64,000 bases of DNA, from NCBI RefSeq assembly GCF_011806565.1, contig NZ_JAATOP010000006.1, positions 169,574 through 233,573 on the forward strand, written 5' to 3'. Shown piece after piece: positions 52,858-60,952 of this stretch (the stretch's first letter is position 1; each line of letters starts with the position of its first letter). A model generated the notes under the pieces. It was not told the origin of the DNA. It worked only from the letters and a program-made list of their open reading frames with translations, and did no database searches. A program made the translations under genes and the position numbers. This DNA is from Marivivens donghaensis (GTDB lineage Bacteria; Pseudomonadota; Alphaproteobacteria; Rhodobacterales; Rhodobacteraceae).

Positions 52858-53636
52858 GCGCCGACCTTGTCTTTGTTCTTCAGACCGGTGCCGAGGTAAG
52901 CCTCGATCACCTGCTCGTTCGACTTGATCTCTTCGAGTGAGCCTTCGGCCAGCTTCTTGCCTTCGGCCATACAGATGACCGGACCGCAGATCTTGCCGAT
53001 GAAGTCCATGTCGTGCTCGATGACGACAAAGGTGTAGCCGCGCTCTTTGTTGAGCTGGAGGATCGTGTCACCGATGGTCATCAGCAGGGTACGGTTCACG
53101 CCCGCGCCAACCTCGTCGAGGAACACGATCTTGGCGTCGACCATCATCGTGCGGCCCAGTTCGAGCAGCTTTTTCTGACCGCCCGACATATTGCCGGCCT
53201 TTTCGTCCGCCAGATGACTGATGGTCAGGAATTCGAGCACCTCGTCGGCCTTCGCACGCAGGGCGCGCTCTTCGTCCGCGATACGCTTGCGGCCGAACCA
53301 CGTGTTCCAGAGCGTTTCGCCGGTCTGACCGGCGGGCACCATCATCAGGTTCTCGCGAACGGTCATCGAGTGGAATTCGTGCGCGATCTGGAACGTGCGC
53401 AGCAAGCCCTTGCCGAACAATTCGTGCGGCGGCAGACCGGTGATATCCTCGCCATCCATCGTGACGCGGCCACTGGTCGGCGGCAGAACACCGGCGATAA
53501 CATTGAACAGGGTGGTTTTGCCTGCACCGTTCGGTCCGATCAGTCCCGTGATCGTGCCTTTTTCGATTTGCAGGCTGGCTCCATCAACAGCGTGGAACCC
53601 TCCGAAGTGCTTATGGAGGTTTTCAACGACAATCAT
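52854..53636 (-). CDS. livG: Branched-chain amino acid ABC transporter ATPase LivG
   Basis: A 260-residue ATPase with Walker A GPNGAGKTT, signature MSGGQKKLLELGRTM, Walker B KIVFLDEVGAGVN and the LivG-type VIEHDMDFIG. The Walker B aspartate-glutamate pair is followed by VGAG rather than the usual PAAG. It is separated from the binding-protein gene by 93 bases containing a hairpin. The end overlaps the secreted-protein gene by four bases. Confidence 0.94.
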   Translation of the reverse strand: MIVVENLHKHFGGFHAVDGASLQIEKGTITGLIGPNGAGKTTLFNVIAGVLPPTSGRVTMDGEDITGLPPHELFGKGLLRTFQIAHEFHSMTVRENLMMVPAGQTGETLWNTWFGRKRIADEERALRAKADEVLEFLTISHLADEKAGNMSGGQKKLLELGRTMMVDAKIVFLDEVGAGVNRTLLMTIGDTILQLNKERGYTFVVIEHDMDFIGKICGPVICMAEGKKLAEGSLEEIKSNEQVIEAYLGTGLKNKDKVGA

Positions 53637-53681
53637 ATCAGTCCCCGGGGCGACGCATTGTTTGCGCTCAATTATGGAAAA

Positions 53682-53708
53682 CGGCGCGGAGAATAAATCC
53701 CCGCGCCG
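53682..53708 (-). terminator. Hairpin between the binding-protein gene and livG
   Basis: CGGCGCGG at 53682-53689 pairs with CCGCGCCG at 53701-53708. On the minus strand it is followed by TTTTCC, so it can act as a partial terminator after the binding-protein gene. This would give more binding protein than membrane components, usual for such operons. Confidence 0.6.
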
Positions 53709-53729
53709 CCAAATAGCAAAGATGACCGA

Positions 53730-54905
53730 TTAGCGGTAGCTGTCGGTAACCATCTCGCCGTCCGTGAAGGTGACAACGCGGTACGAACCGGCAGCTTCGC
53801 CGCCGTCGACCAGCTCGACGCCGGTTGCGCCGATGAGGTCGACGTCACCACCCGAAGCGAGGATGTCCAGCGCGCGACCAAGGTCGCCCGGCATGATCGG
53901 CTCGCCCGGAGCGTTCGCAACGGTTTCGATGTAGTCTTTGTAGACCGACGGATCGGTGCTGTTTGCAGCCTGCATGGCGAGCAGCATCAGAGCAGCCGCG
54001 TCATACGATTCCGAAGCGTAGGTGCCTTCGCCGTTGAAGTCGGTCGCCAACTGAACGAACGCCTGGTAGCCAGGGTTGTCCGAACCCGGAGCCTGACCAT
54101 ACGAACCTTCGATCTCGGTGCCGAAAGCTGCCGGCAGTGCGTCGCCGATCATGCCGTCGGGGAAGTGGAACATGTCGAATGCGCCAGCGTCGAGCGAAGC
54201 GCGAACGATGTCGCCGCCGCCCTGGTCAACGTAGCCAGCGACTACGAGACGGTCGCCGCCAGCAGCTGCGAGAGCCGCGACTTCAGCCGAGTAGTCGCCT
54301 TTGCCTGCGTCGTGTGCAGCCGAAATGGTTACCGAACCGCCGAGCTCTTCGTAAGCAGCCTGGAAGCTGTCAGCGAGGCCCTTGCCGTAGTCCGAGTTGA
54401 TGTAGGTCAGAGCGACCGATTCAACGCCTTGTTCCATCAGCAGCTCGGCCATGACGACACCCTGACGGGCATCCGACGGCGCGGTGCGGAAGAACAGACC
54501 GTTGTCTTCTGCGGTCGACAGACCCGGCGAGGTTGCCGAGGGCGAAACCATGACCATGCCGTTCGGAACAGCGACGTTGGTCAGGATAGCGCCGGTGACG
54601 CCCGAACAGTCAGCACCGAAGATGCCCGACACGCCTTCGGCGATCAGTTCTTCAGCAGCGGTGACGGCAGCGGACGAGTCGATGCAGGTCGAGTCCTTGC
54701 GGATCGGCGTGACGGTCGAACCGCCCAGAAGCTTGCCGGAGTCGGAAACTTCCTTCATCGCCAGCTCAGCGCCAGCAGCCATGTCGGGGGTGAGGGATTC
54801 GATCGGGCCGGTGAAGCCGAGGATCACACCCATCTTGATGTCATCTGCCGAAGCAGCGCCTGCGAAGAGTGCAGCGGCTGCGGTGGCCAGCATCAGTTTT
54901 TTCAT
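53730..54905 (-). CDS. livK: ABC transporter substrate-binding protein, branched-chain amino acid type
   Basis: A 391-residue periplasmic protein with signal peptide 1-20 (GAASA/DDI) and the type I periplasmic fold of leucine-binding proteins (IKMGVILGFTGPIESLTPDM, then ALTYINSDYGKGLADSFQ and DAAALMLLAMQAAN). This subfamily also includes amide and urea binders, so the true ligand may differ from leucine. It is the first gene of the liv unit; a hairpin separates it from livG. The regulator gene lies 159 bases upstream in the same direction. Confidence 0.9.
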   Translation of the reverse strand: MKKLMLATAAAALFAGAASADDIKMGVILGFTGPIESLTPDMAAGAELAMKEVSDSGKLLGGSTVTPIRKDSTCIDSSAAVTAAEELIAEGVSGIFGADCSGVTGAILTNVAVPNGMVMVSPSATSPGLSTAEDNGLFFRTAPSDARQGVVMAELLMEQGVESVALTYINSDYGKGLADSFQAAYEELGGSVTISAAHDAGKGDYSAEVAALAAAGGDRLVVAGYVDQGGGDIVRASLDAGAFDMFHFPDGMIGDALPAAFGTEIEGSYGQAPGSDNPGYQAFVQLATDFNGEGTYASESYDAAALMLLAMQAANSTDPSVYKDYIETVANAPGEPIMPGDLGRALDILASGGDVDLIGATGVELVDGGEAAGSYRVVTFTDGEMVTDSYR

Positions 54906-55064
54906 AATTATCTCCCTATCGGATGATCTTATCCGTTTATGAGGCTAGAACGCCGCTTAAGAAAAGAAAAGTGCGCTCTAACGGAACTTTGCCCCGAAAC
55001 TGGGCGATTGCCCGCCTTTTTGCCTTTTGCCTACAAACGCGACAGTTCAAATGCCGAAAACGAC

Positions 55065-56060
55065 TCAGGCCTTCCTGCCGTGGCTGCCGCGCTCGCGATA
55101 GGGAGTGGTTTCGTAATGGGCGCGGTAACACTTCGAGAAATGCGACGGCGACGCGAATCCGCAGGCCAGCGCCACGTTGATCACACTCATGTCCGTCTGC
55201 ATCAGCAGGTTGCGCGCTTTCTGGAGGCGAAGCTCCATATAATAACGCTTCGGCGACCGCGCGAGGTAGCGGCGGAACAGGCGTTCGAGCTGGCGCGTGG
55301 ACATGCCGACTTCCTTGGCCAGCAGGGCAGGGCTGATCGGGTCCTCGATGTTGCTTTCCATCATCTGGATCACCTTGCTCAGCTTCGGGTGACGCACACC
55401 GATGCGGGTCGGAATGGACAGACGTTGGGTGTCCTGGTCGGTGCGGATCGACGAATAGATCAGCTGGTCAGCCACGGCATTCGCCAGTTCCTCGCCGTGG
55501 TCGTCGGCGATGATCTTGAGCATCAGGTCGAGCGACGCGGTACCGCCCGCAGCGGTCAGACGGTTGCCATCCACGACGAACACCGACTTGGTCAGATCGA
55601 CCTCGTCGAACTCCTCGGAGAAGCTGTCGTGATTCTCCCAGTGGATCGTCGCGCGCTTGCCATCCAGCAGGCCGGACTTCGCTAGCGTATAGGCCGCCGT
55701 ACACAGACCGCCCACGACAACGCCGCGGCGCGCCTCGCGGCGCAGCCAGTTGACGATGCGGCGGTTGGTGGCGGACTGCACCTTGATACCGCCGCACACC
55801 ATGATGGTGTCATCGCGCAGCAGCTCGTCCAGATCGGCCTGAAGTTTGAACTCCACACCGTTCGAACAGGTGACGAATTCACCGCCGTCTCCGGCAATCA
55901 CCCACTCGTAAAGTTTCTTTTCACTCATACGGTTCGCGATGCGCAGGCACTCGATAGAGCTGGCAAAGGGCAGCAAAGTAAACTGGTCGAGCAACACGAA
56001 TACAAAGCGGCGAGGCTTTGCCGGTGCGTCGACGTCGACGATTTGAATTTCTAAGTCCAT
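55065..56060 (-). CDS. GlxA family transcriptional regulator (DJ-1/PfpI-like domain plus AraC HTH)
   Basis: A 331-residue regulator. The N-terminal half (about 18-190) is a class I glutamine amidotransferase-like domain (RRFVFVLLDQFTLLPFAS; VVVGGLCTAAYTLAKSG), as in GbdR, ArgR and CdhR of amine and betaine metabolism. The C-terminal half has a double AraC HTH (ISPALLAKEVGMSTRQLERLF; INVALACGFASPSHFSKCYR). ATG 56060 starts at the amidotransferase fold with GGGTGG upstream; 56090 is an alternative. It lies upstream of the liv operon in the same direction and may control it; the effector is not known. Confidence 0.88.
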   Translation of the reverse strand: MDLEIQIVDVDAPAKPRRFVFVLLDQFTLLPFASSIECLRIANRMSEKKLYEWVIAGDGGEFVTCSNGVEFKLQADLDELLRDDTIMVCGGIKVQSATNRRIVNWLRREARRGVVVGGLCTAAYTLAKSGLLDGKRATIHWENHDSFSEEFDEVDLTKSVFVVDGNRLTAAGGTASLDLMLKIIADDHGEELANAVADQLIYSSIRTDQDTQRLSIPTRIGVRHPKLSKVIQMMESNIEDPISPALLAKEVGMSTRQLERLFRRYLARSPKRYYMELRLQKARNLLMQTDMSVINVALACGFASPSHFSKCYRAHYETTPYRERGSHGRKA

Positions 56061-56123
56061 GTGCCACCCAGTCAGCGCAGTTTCGTCCAAACCTCAACTA
56101 CTTTTACAAAACTTTCGCAAGGG

Positions 56124-56217
56124 GGCGTGCCATAAGCAAATCCCATTGAGCAATTCATTACTACTTATAGCGGAATGGCTATTTGCTTATTGCTCAAACG
56201 GGTCACGCCTTTATAAA
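56124..56217. promoter_or_regulatory. Interleaved inverted-repeat leader upstream of the DAHP synthase gene
   Basis: Three inverted-repeat pairs interleave: GGCGTG (56124-56129) with CACGCC (56204-56209), ATAAGCAAAT (56132-56141) with ATTTGCTTAT (56181-56190), and TTGAGCAAT (56146-56154) with ATTGCTCAA (56189-56197). The order a-b-a'-b' allows alternative or pseudoknotted pairings. A 13-codon ORF starting at 56175 overlaps it. Could be operators or an attenuator; no proof. Confidence 0.4.
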
Positions 56218-56281
56218 CGCAATGCCGTTACCGCTAATCACGTAACACGGTACGCTAAAGTAGAGATTATGGAGCAATAAA

Positions 56282-57652
56282 ATGACCGAGTGGCAGAAAT
56301 CTGACTGGCGCAACAAGCCCAGAGTTCAGATGCCCGAGTATACGGACGGGGCAAAGCTGAACGCTGTAGAAGCGAAGCTTGCAAGCTATCCGCCCTTGGT
56401 CTTTGCGGGCGAGGCGCGCCGTCTCCGCGATAAACTGGCAGCTGTCTCGCGCGGCGACGCGTTCCTTCTTCAGGGCGGCGACTGTGCAGAGAGCTTTGCC
56501 GAATTCAGCGCCGACAACATCCGCGACACCTTCAAGGTGATGCTGCAAATGGCGATGGTCCTGACTTACGGCGCCAAAGTGCCCGTCGTCAAAGTCGGCC
56601 GCATGGCGGGCCAGATGGCCAAGCCGCGTTCGGCGCCGACCGAAACCATCAGCGGCGTGGAACTGCCCAGCTACCGCGGTGACATCGTCAACGGCTTCGA
56701 CTTCACGCCCGAAGCCCGTATCCCCGACGCCGACCGTATGCTGCAAGCCTACACGCAGGCCGCAGCCACGCTGAACCTGCTGCGTGCGTTCTCGACCGGC
56801 GGTTACGCTGACGTCCACAAGGTCCACGCATGGACCCTCGGCTTCACCGCATCGCCGGAAGCAGAACGCTACCGCGAGCTGGCCAACCGCATCAGCGACA
56901 CGCTGGACTTCATGGAAGCCGCTGGCATCCGCGACGAAGCCAGCCACGCCATGCAGACCGTGGACTTCTACACCAGCCACGAAGCACTGCTTCTGGAATA
57001 CGAAGAGGCCCTGTGCCGTCTGGACTCGACCTCGGGCAAGTGGCTCGCGGGTTCGGGCCACATGATCTGGATCGGCGACCGCACCCGTCAGCCCGACGGC
57101 GCACACGTCGAATTCTGCAAGGGCGTCCAGAACCCGATCGGTCTGAAGTGCGGCCCGTCGATGACCACTGGCCACCTCAAGTCGCTGATGAACACGCTGA
57201 ACCCGAACAACGAAGCGGGCCGTTTGACCCTCATCGCGCGTTTCGGTGCAGGCAACGTTGGCGAACACCTGCCGCGCCTCATCAAGGCCGTTCAGGAAGA
57301 GGGCGCGAACGTCGTCTGGACCTGTGACCCGATGCACGGCAACACCATCAAGTCGTCGACCGGCTACAAAACCCGTCCGTTCGACAGCGTCCTGCGCGAA
57401 GTCCGCGACTTCTTCGGTGTCCACAACGCCGAAGGCACGATCCCGGGCGGCGTCCACTTCGAGATGACCGGCAAGGACGTGACCGAATGCACCGGCGGTG
57501 TCCGCGCTGTCACCGACGAAGACCTGAGCGACCGCTACCACACCGCCTGCGACCCGCGTCTGAACGCATCGCAGTCGCTGGAACTGGCGTTCCTCGTGGC
57601 AGAAGAACTGTCGTCCCGCCGCGAAGGACTGGCCCGCGCCGCAGGCCAGTAA
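56282..57652 (+). CDS. aroG: 3-deoxy-7-phosphoheptulonate synthase, class II
   Basis: A 456-residue class II (plant/Mycobacterium-type) DAHP synthase that joins PEP and erythrose 4-phosphate to begin the shikimate pathway. Motifs: [13 protein letters not shown] (metal-binding Cys), [43 protein letters not shown] and [16 protein letters not shown]. Size is normal. GGAG lies ten bases before ATG 56282. Possible leader regulation is described for the upstream region. Its terminator lies in the opposing PAS gene. Confidence 0.96.
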   Translation: MTEWQKSDWRNKPRVQMPEYTDGAKLNAVEAKLASYPPLVFAGEARRLRDKLAAVSRGDAFLLQGGDCAESFAEFSADNIRDTFKVMLQMAMVLTYGAKVPVVKVGRMAGQMAKPRSAPTETISGVELPSYRGDIVNGFDFTPEARIPDADRMLQAYTQAAATLNLLRAFSTGGYADVHKVHAWTLGFTASPEAERYRELANRISDTLDFMEAAGIRDEASHAMQTVDFYTSHEALLLEYEEALCRLDSTSGKWLAGSGHMIWIGDRTRQPDGAHVEFCKGVQNPIGLKCGPSMTTGHLKSLMNTLNPNNEAGRLTLIARFGAGNVGEHLPRLIKAVQEEGANVVWTCDPMHGNTIKSSTGYKTRPFDSVLREVRDFFGVHNAEGTIPGGVHFEMTGKDVTECTGGVRAVTDEDLSDRYHTACDPRLNASQSLELAFLVAEELSSRREGLARAAGQ

Positions 57653-57655
57653 CCG

Positions 57656-58234
57656 TCAGGTATTATCGACAACGAGACGGAGAGCCGGCCTTGGGGCCGG
57701 CTTTCTTTCTTTGATCGACGGCATTTCGGTGAGGTACTCGATCTTCGGCGCGGCGCTGCTCGGCACGATCAGGCACTCGGCGGCGATCGGCAATGCGCTG
57801 TGCAGCTCGAACCCGCCCAGCGCACGGTTCACCGTTCCGTCGGAATCTGCCAATGGCATCAACACCATACGGCCCGAAACTCGTCCAACACCATTGGCCG
57901 CTTTCGCCTCGATCCCCAATGTGATGACCGCTGGCGCGGCAAGGCACGTATCGCTCAGATCCCAGATCCGCTGACGGTTCGGCGCATCGAACAGATGCGG
58001 CAACGGAAGCCCGCGCGTATCGAACCCCACCATCTCGCTGATCCGCTGACCAGACACCCTCAGATGCGCGGGTCCGTCGTCCGCACGCTCCAGAATGAAC
58101 GAAGACGGCAGCGCATCGTCGATCTGCACGGGGTCGATTTTGGTGCGGGCAGGGAGCGTGTCGGTCTGGCGCAGCTCGCTCCAGTATTTACGCAAGAGAT
58201 CAAGGATGGACACATTAGCGGTTTCGGTCGTCAT
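57656..58234 (-). CDS. Alphaproteobacterial PAS domain protein (PAS_5/PF07310-like)
   Basis: A 192-residue cytoplasmic protein whose central region (about 30-145; SILDLLRKYWSELRQT, then LPARTKIDPVQI and ILERADDGPAHLRVSG) matches the PAS_5-like family widespread in Rhodobacterales and Rhizobiales. It has no output domain; the C-terminal tail is basic and proline-rich. Its role is unknown, possibly a small signalling adaptor. I chose ATG 58234 with GAGGA eight bases upstream; ATG 58240 is an alternative. The aroG terminator lies inside its 3' end. Confidence 0.8.
   Translation of the reverse strand: MTTETANVSILDLLRKYWSELRQTDTLPARTKIDPVQIDDALPSSFILERADDGPAHLRVSGQRISEMVGFDTRGLPLPHLFDAPNRQRIWDLSDTCLAAPAVITLGIEAKAANGVGRVSGRMVLMPLADSDGTVNRALGGFELHSALPIAAECLIVPSSAAPKIEYLTEMPSIKERKPAPRPALRLVVDNT
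57683..57713 (+). terminator. Terminator of the DAHP synthase gene, inside the opposing PAS gene
   Basis: AGCCGGCC at 57683-57690 pairs perfectly with GGCCGGCT at 57695-57702 around TTGG, followed by TTCTTTCTTT. A classic rho-independent form, 30 bases after the aroG stop but within the coding 3' end of the convergent PAS gene. Confidence 0.88.
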
Positions 58235-58381
58235 AAACATCTTCCTCAAAAACATTACCAAGCTGTTAAGCCACCATGTGCCGCCAATCACTTAATAAAA
58301 GGTAAATAGGTTAATGCGGTAAGCGGGTTGCAGCGCATGACGCTTTGCTTTTATCTGCGCCAAACCGCCAAGGAGTAGCCC

Positions 58382-59269
58382 GTGATCCGTTCCATGACTG
58401 CCTTCGCCAGCCGCAGCGGCGCCGACGAAAATGTTCAATGGACGTGGGATATTCGCAGCGTCAACGGGCGCGGCCTCGACATGCGTCTGCGGATGCCCGA
58501 CGGGATCGACGGGCTGGAACAGACCGTGCGCGCAGAAATTTCCAAACGGTTCGCGCGCGGCAACATTACCGTGAACATGCGCCTGACCCGTGACGAGAGC
58601 GAACGCTCGCTCTACCTCGACGAATGGGCGCTGGACACTGTTCTGAACGCGCTGGAAACGATCACCGTCCGCGCCAAGGCCAAGGGCGTACAGGTCGAAA
58701 AGCCCTCTACCGCCGAAATCCTGCAAACCCGCGGCGTCTGGACCAACACCCGCGCCGAAGAGGATGCCGATGCGCTGAAAAAGCACGTCCTCGCCGATCT
58801 TGCGCCGCTGCTTGATGAATTTGCCGAAATGCGCGCCGCCGAAGGCGCTGCGCTCCACGCTGTCATCTCCGAACAACTGGACCGTATCGAGGCGCTGATC
58901 ACCGATGCTCAGGACGCTGCCGAAAAACGCCGCCCCGAAGTACGCGAGAACTTCAAAGCCGCCCTCCAGCGCATCATGGACGACGCGGAGGTGGACAAAA
59001 GCCGCCTTGCGCAAGAACTCGCGATCATCGCCGTCAAACAGGACGTGACCGAGGAACTCGACCGCCTGAAGGCCCACGTTGCCGCCGCCCGCGCGCTCAT
59101 TTCCGATCCGGCGCCGGCTGGCCGCAAGCTCGATTTCCTCGCGCAGGAGTTCAACCGCGAGGTCAACACTCTCTGTTCCAAGTCACAAGCGACCGGATTG
59201 ACGCAAGTAGGGCTTGAACTGAAGGCCGTTATCGAACAGATGCGCGAGCAAATCCAGAACGTGGAGTGA
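58382..59269 (+). CDS. yicC: YicC family endoribonuclease
   Basis: A 295-residue protein of the YicC/YloC family; E. coli YicC is a metal-dependent endoribonuclease acting on small RNAs. It begins MIRSMTAFASRSG, the family start, with a GTG at 58382 and AGGAG before it. N-terminal YicC domain (about 1-155) and C-terminal DUF1732-like domain (KLDFLAQEFNREVNTLCSKSQ). gmk follows after three bases, the usual yicC-gmk arrangement. Confidence 0.94.
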   Translation: MIRSMTAFASRSGADENVQWTWDIRSVNGRGLDMRLRMPDGIDGLEQTVRAEISKRFARGNITVNMRLTRDESERSLYLDEWALDTVLNALETITVRAKAKGVQVEKPSTAEILQTRGVWTNTRAEEDADALKKHVLADLAPLLDEFAEMRAAEGAALHAVISEQLDRIEALITDAQDAAEKRRPEVRENFKAALQRIMDDAEVDKSRLAQELAIIAVKQDVTEELDRLKAHVAAARALISDPAPAGRKLDFLAQEFNREVNTLCSKSQATGLTQVGLELKAVIEQMREQIQNVE

Positions 59270-59272
59270 ACC

Positions 59273-59917
59273 ATGACCGAGATCCAGCGCCGCGGGCTTC
59301 TCATTATCCTGTCGTCCCCCTCGGGTGCCGGCAAATCGACCCTCGCCAAACGACTGATGGCATGGGACCCGACGCTGAAGTTTTCGGTCTCCGCCACCAC
59401 CCGCGCGCCGCGCTCCGGTGAAGAGGACGGCCGCGAGTACTACTTTAAGACCAAGGAAGACTTCGAGGAACTGGTGAAAACCAACCAGATGCTCGAACAC
59501 GCAGAGGTCTTCGGCAACTACTACGGCACCCCGCGCGGTCCCGTGGAACTCGCCATGACCGAAGGGCGCGACACGCTGTTCGACATCGACTGGCAGGGCG
59601 GTCAGCAGATCCGCCGCTCCGCGCTCGGCAAAGACGTGGTGTCCATCTTCATCCTGCCGCCCTCCATCGCTGATCTGGAATCGCGTCTGCGCGGCCGTGC
59701 GCAGGACAGCGAAGAGGTGATTGCGGGCCGTATGGCGAAAAGCCGCGATGAAATCAGCCACTGGGCCGAATACGACTATGTTATCGTGAACGAGGACGTG
59801 GACGCCGCCGAGGAAGAGTTGAAAACCATCCTCACCGCCGAACGCGCTCGCGCTGACCGCCGCCCCGGACTGAACGAATTCGTGCGCGGCCTGAACAAGG
59901 AATTCGAGGAACGATGA
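59273..59917 (+). CDS. gmk: Guanylate kinase
   Basis: A 214-residue nucleotide kinase converting GMP to GDP. P-loop [10 protein letters not shown] (about 14-23), GMP-binding segment [19 protein letters not shown], and lid region. It acts downstream of GuaA, which is encoded elsewhere in the window. It overlaps the carbonic anhydrase gene by four bases (ATGA) and follows yicC by three bases. Confidence 0.96.
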   Translation: MTEIQRRGLLIILSSPSGAGKSTLAKRLMAWDPTLKFSVSATTRAPRSGEEDGREYYFKTKEDFEELVKTNQMLEHAEVFGNYYGTPRGPVELAMTEGRDTLFDIDWQGGQQIRRSALGKDVVSIFILPPSIADLESRLRGRAQDSEEVIAGRMAKSRDEISHWAEYDYVIVNEDVDAAEEELKTILTAERARADRRPGLNEFVRGLNKEFEER

Positions 59918-60435
59918 TCTTTGAGCTGGACGGCCACGCCCCCGAAATCGCTGATGACGTATGGGTTGCGGACGACGCGAACCTGATCGGCAAGGTGACT
60001 TTGATGGAGGGCAGCTCCGTCTGGTTCGGCTGCACGCTGCGGGGCGACAACGAACGCCTCACCGTGGGTAAGGGCAGCAACGTTCAGGAAAACGCAGTTT
60101 TCCACACCGACATGGGCTACCCGCTGACGATTGGCGAGAACTGCACCATCGGTCACAAGGCACTGCTTCATGGCTGCACCATCGGTGACAACACGCTGAT
60201 CGGCATGGGCGCGATGGTGATGAACGGCGCTGTGGTCGGCAAGAACTGCCTGATCGGGGCAGGGGCCTTGATCACCGAAAATAAGGTCATCCCCGACGGT
60301 AGCCTCGTGATGGGCGCACCGGGTAAGGTCGTCCGCCAGTTGGACGAGGAAACAATCGCGCGGATCACCGACTCCGCGCGGCGCTATCAGGCCAACGCGC
60401 AGCGTTTCAAGAACGGGCTGAAACCCGTCGGTTAA
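59914..60435 (+). CDS. Gamma-class carbonic anhydrase-like protein
   Basis: A 173-residue left-handed beta-helix protein with hexapeptide repeats (for example [21 protein letters not shown]). Metal-binding histidines are in VFHTD and in GHKALLHG, as in YrdA/CaiE/PaaY-type gamma carbonic anhydrases. Activity and role are not settled for the family. Translated with gmk (ATGA overlap). Its stop overlaps the stop of the opposing small gene at a TTAA palindrome. Confidence 0.92.
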   Translation: MIFELDGHAPEIADDVWVADDANLIGKVTLMEGSSVWFGCTLRGDNERLTVGKGSNVQENAVFHTDMGYPLTIGENCTIGHKALLHGCTIGDNTLIGMGAMVMNGAVVGKNCLIGAGALITENKVIPDGSLVMGAPGKVVRQLDEETIARITDSARRYQANAQRFKNGLKPVG

Positions 60436-60806
60436 TGGATCATGCGGGCGACCGCCGGCAGCGACACCAGATCGAAATCCAACAGCGGCGCGACCTGCGA
60501 AATCTCGCGTTTCACAAGCGCGGGGTTGGGAAGGTTCGCGCAAAGCGCACGGTAGGGGCCTGCAAAGCCGAACTCGAACAGTTTGGCAGCAATGTCCATG
60601 GCATCGAACCCCGTGCCGAACAGCAGCGACATCACCATGTCCGGTTTGAACTGTTCCAGCATCTCTGCCGAGAACGAACGGTAATCGACAAAGTTGAACC
60701 CGTCATCGCTCGTGTCGTGGTTCGGCCACACATCGCGGCTGCCGATGACAAGCATCTTCACTGCGGTCGCGGGCGTGTCTGCGCTGAGTAATCCGATAGC
60801 ACCCAT
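60432..60806 (-). CDS. Small conserved-looking unknown protein next to phoR
   Basis: A 124-residue cytoplasmic protein I do not recognise by name. The alternation MLVIGSRDVWP, FNFVDYRSFSAEMLEQFKPDMVMSL and KLFEFGFAGPYRALC looks like a Rossmann or receiver-like alpha/beta fold, but the sites for a phosphoacceptor aspartate and a catalytic lysine are not evident. It is divergent from phoR across about 146 bases and overlaps the stop of the carbonic anhydrase gene by four bases. A signalling role is speculation. Confidence 0.65.
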   Translation of the reverse strand: MGAIGLLSADTPATAVKMLVIGSRDVWPNHDTSDDGFNFVDYRSFSAEMLEQFKPDMVMSLLFGTGFDAMDIAAKLFEFGFAGPYRALCANLPNPALVKREISQVAPLLDFDLVSLPAVARMIH

Positions 60807-60952
60807 GTGATTTCCCTCGATATTTCTGCCACCATCCAGGCAGTTGTCTTACGGGTTTCACAATATCTCGCAGTATTGGTGGCTGAATAATCACCATTAT
60901 GGGGGAGGAAACGATCTTGTTTTGGTGATGCGTGCCGCTCTACTCAAGAGAC

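Noticed and set aside
56175..56216. Classic aromatic amino acid leader peptide before DAHP synthase
   Set aside because: The 13-codon ORF contains no Trp, Phe or Tyr. It is kept only as part of the structured leader, not called as a gene.
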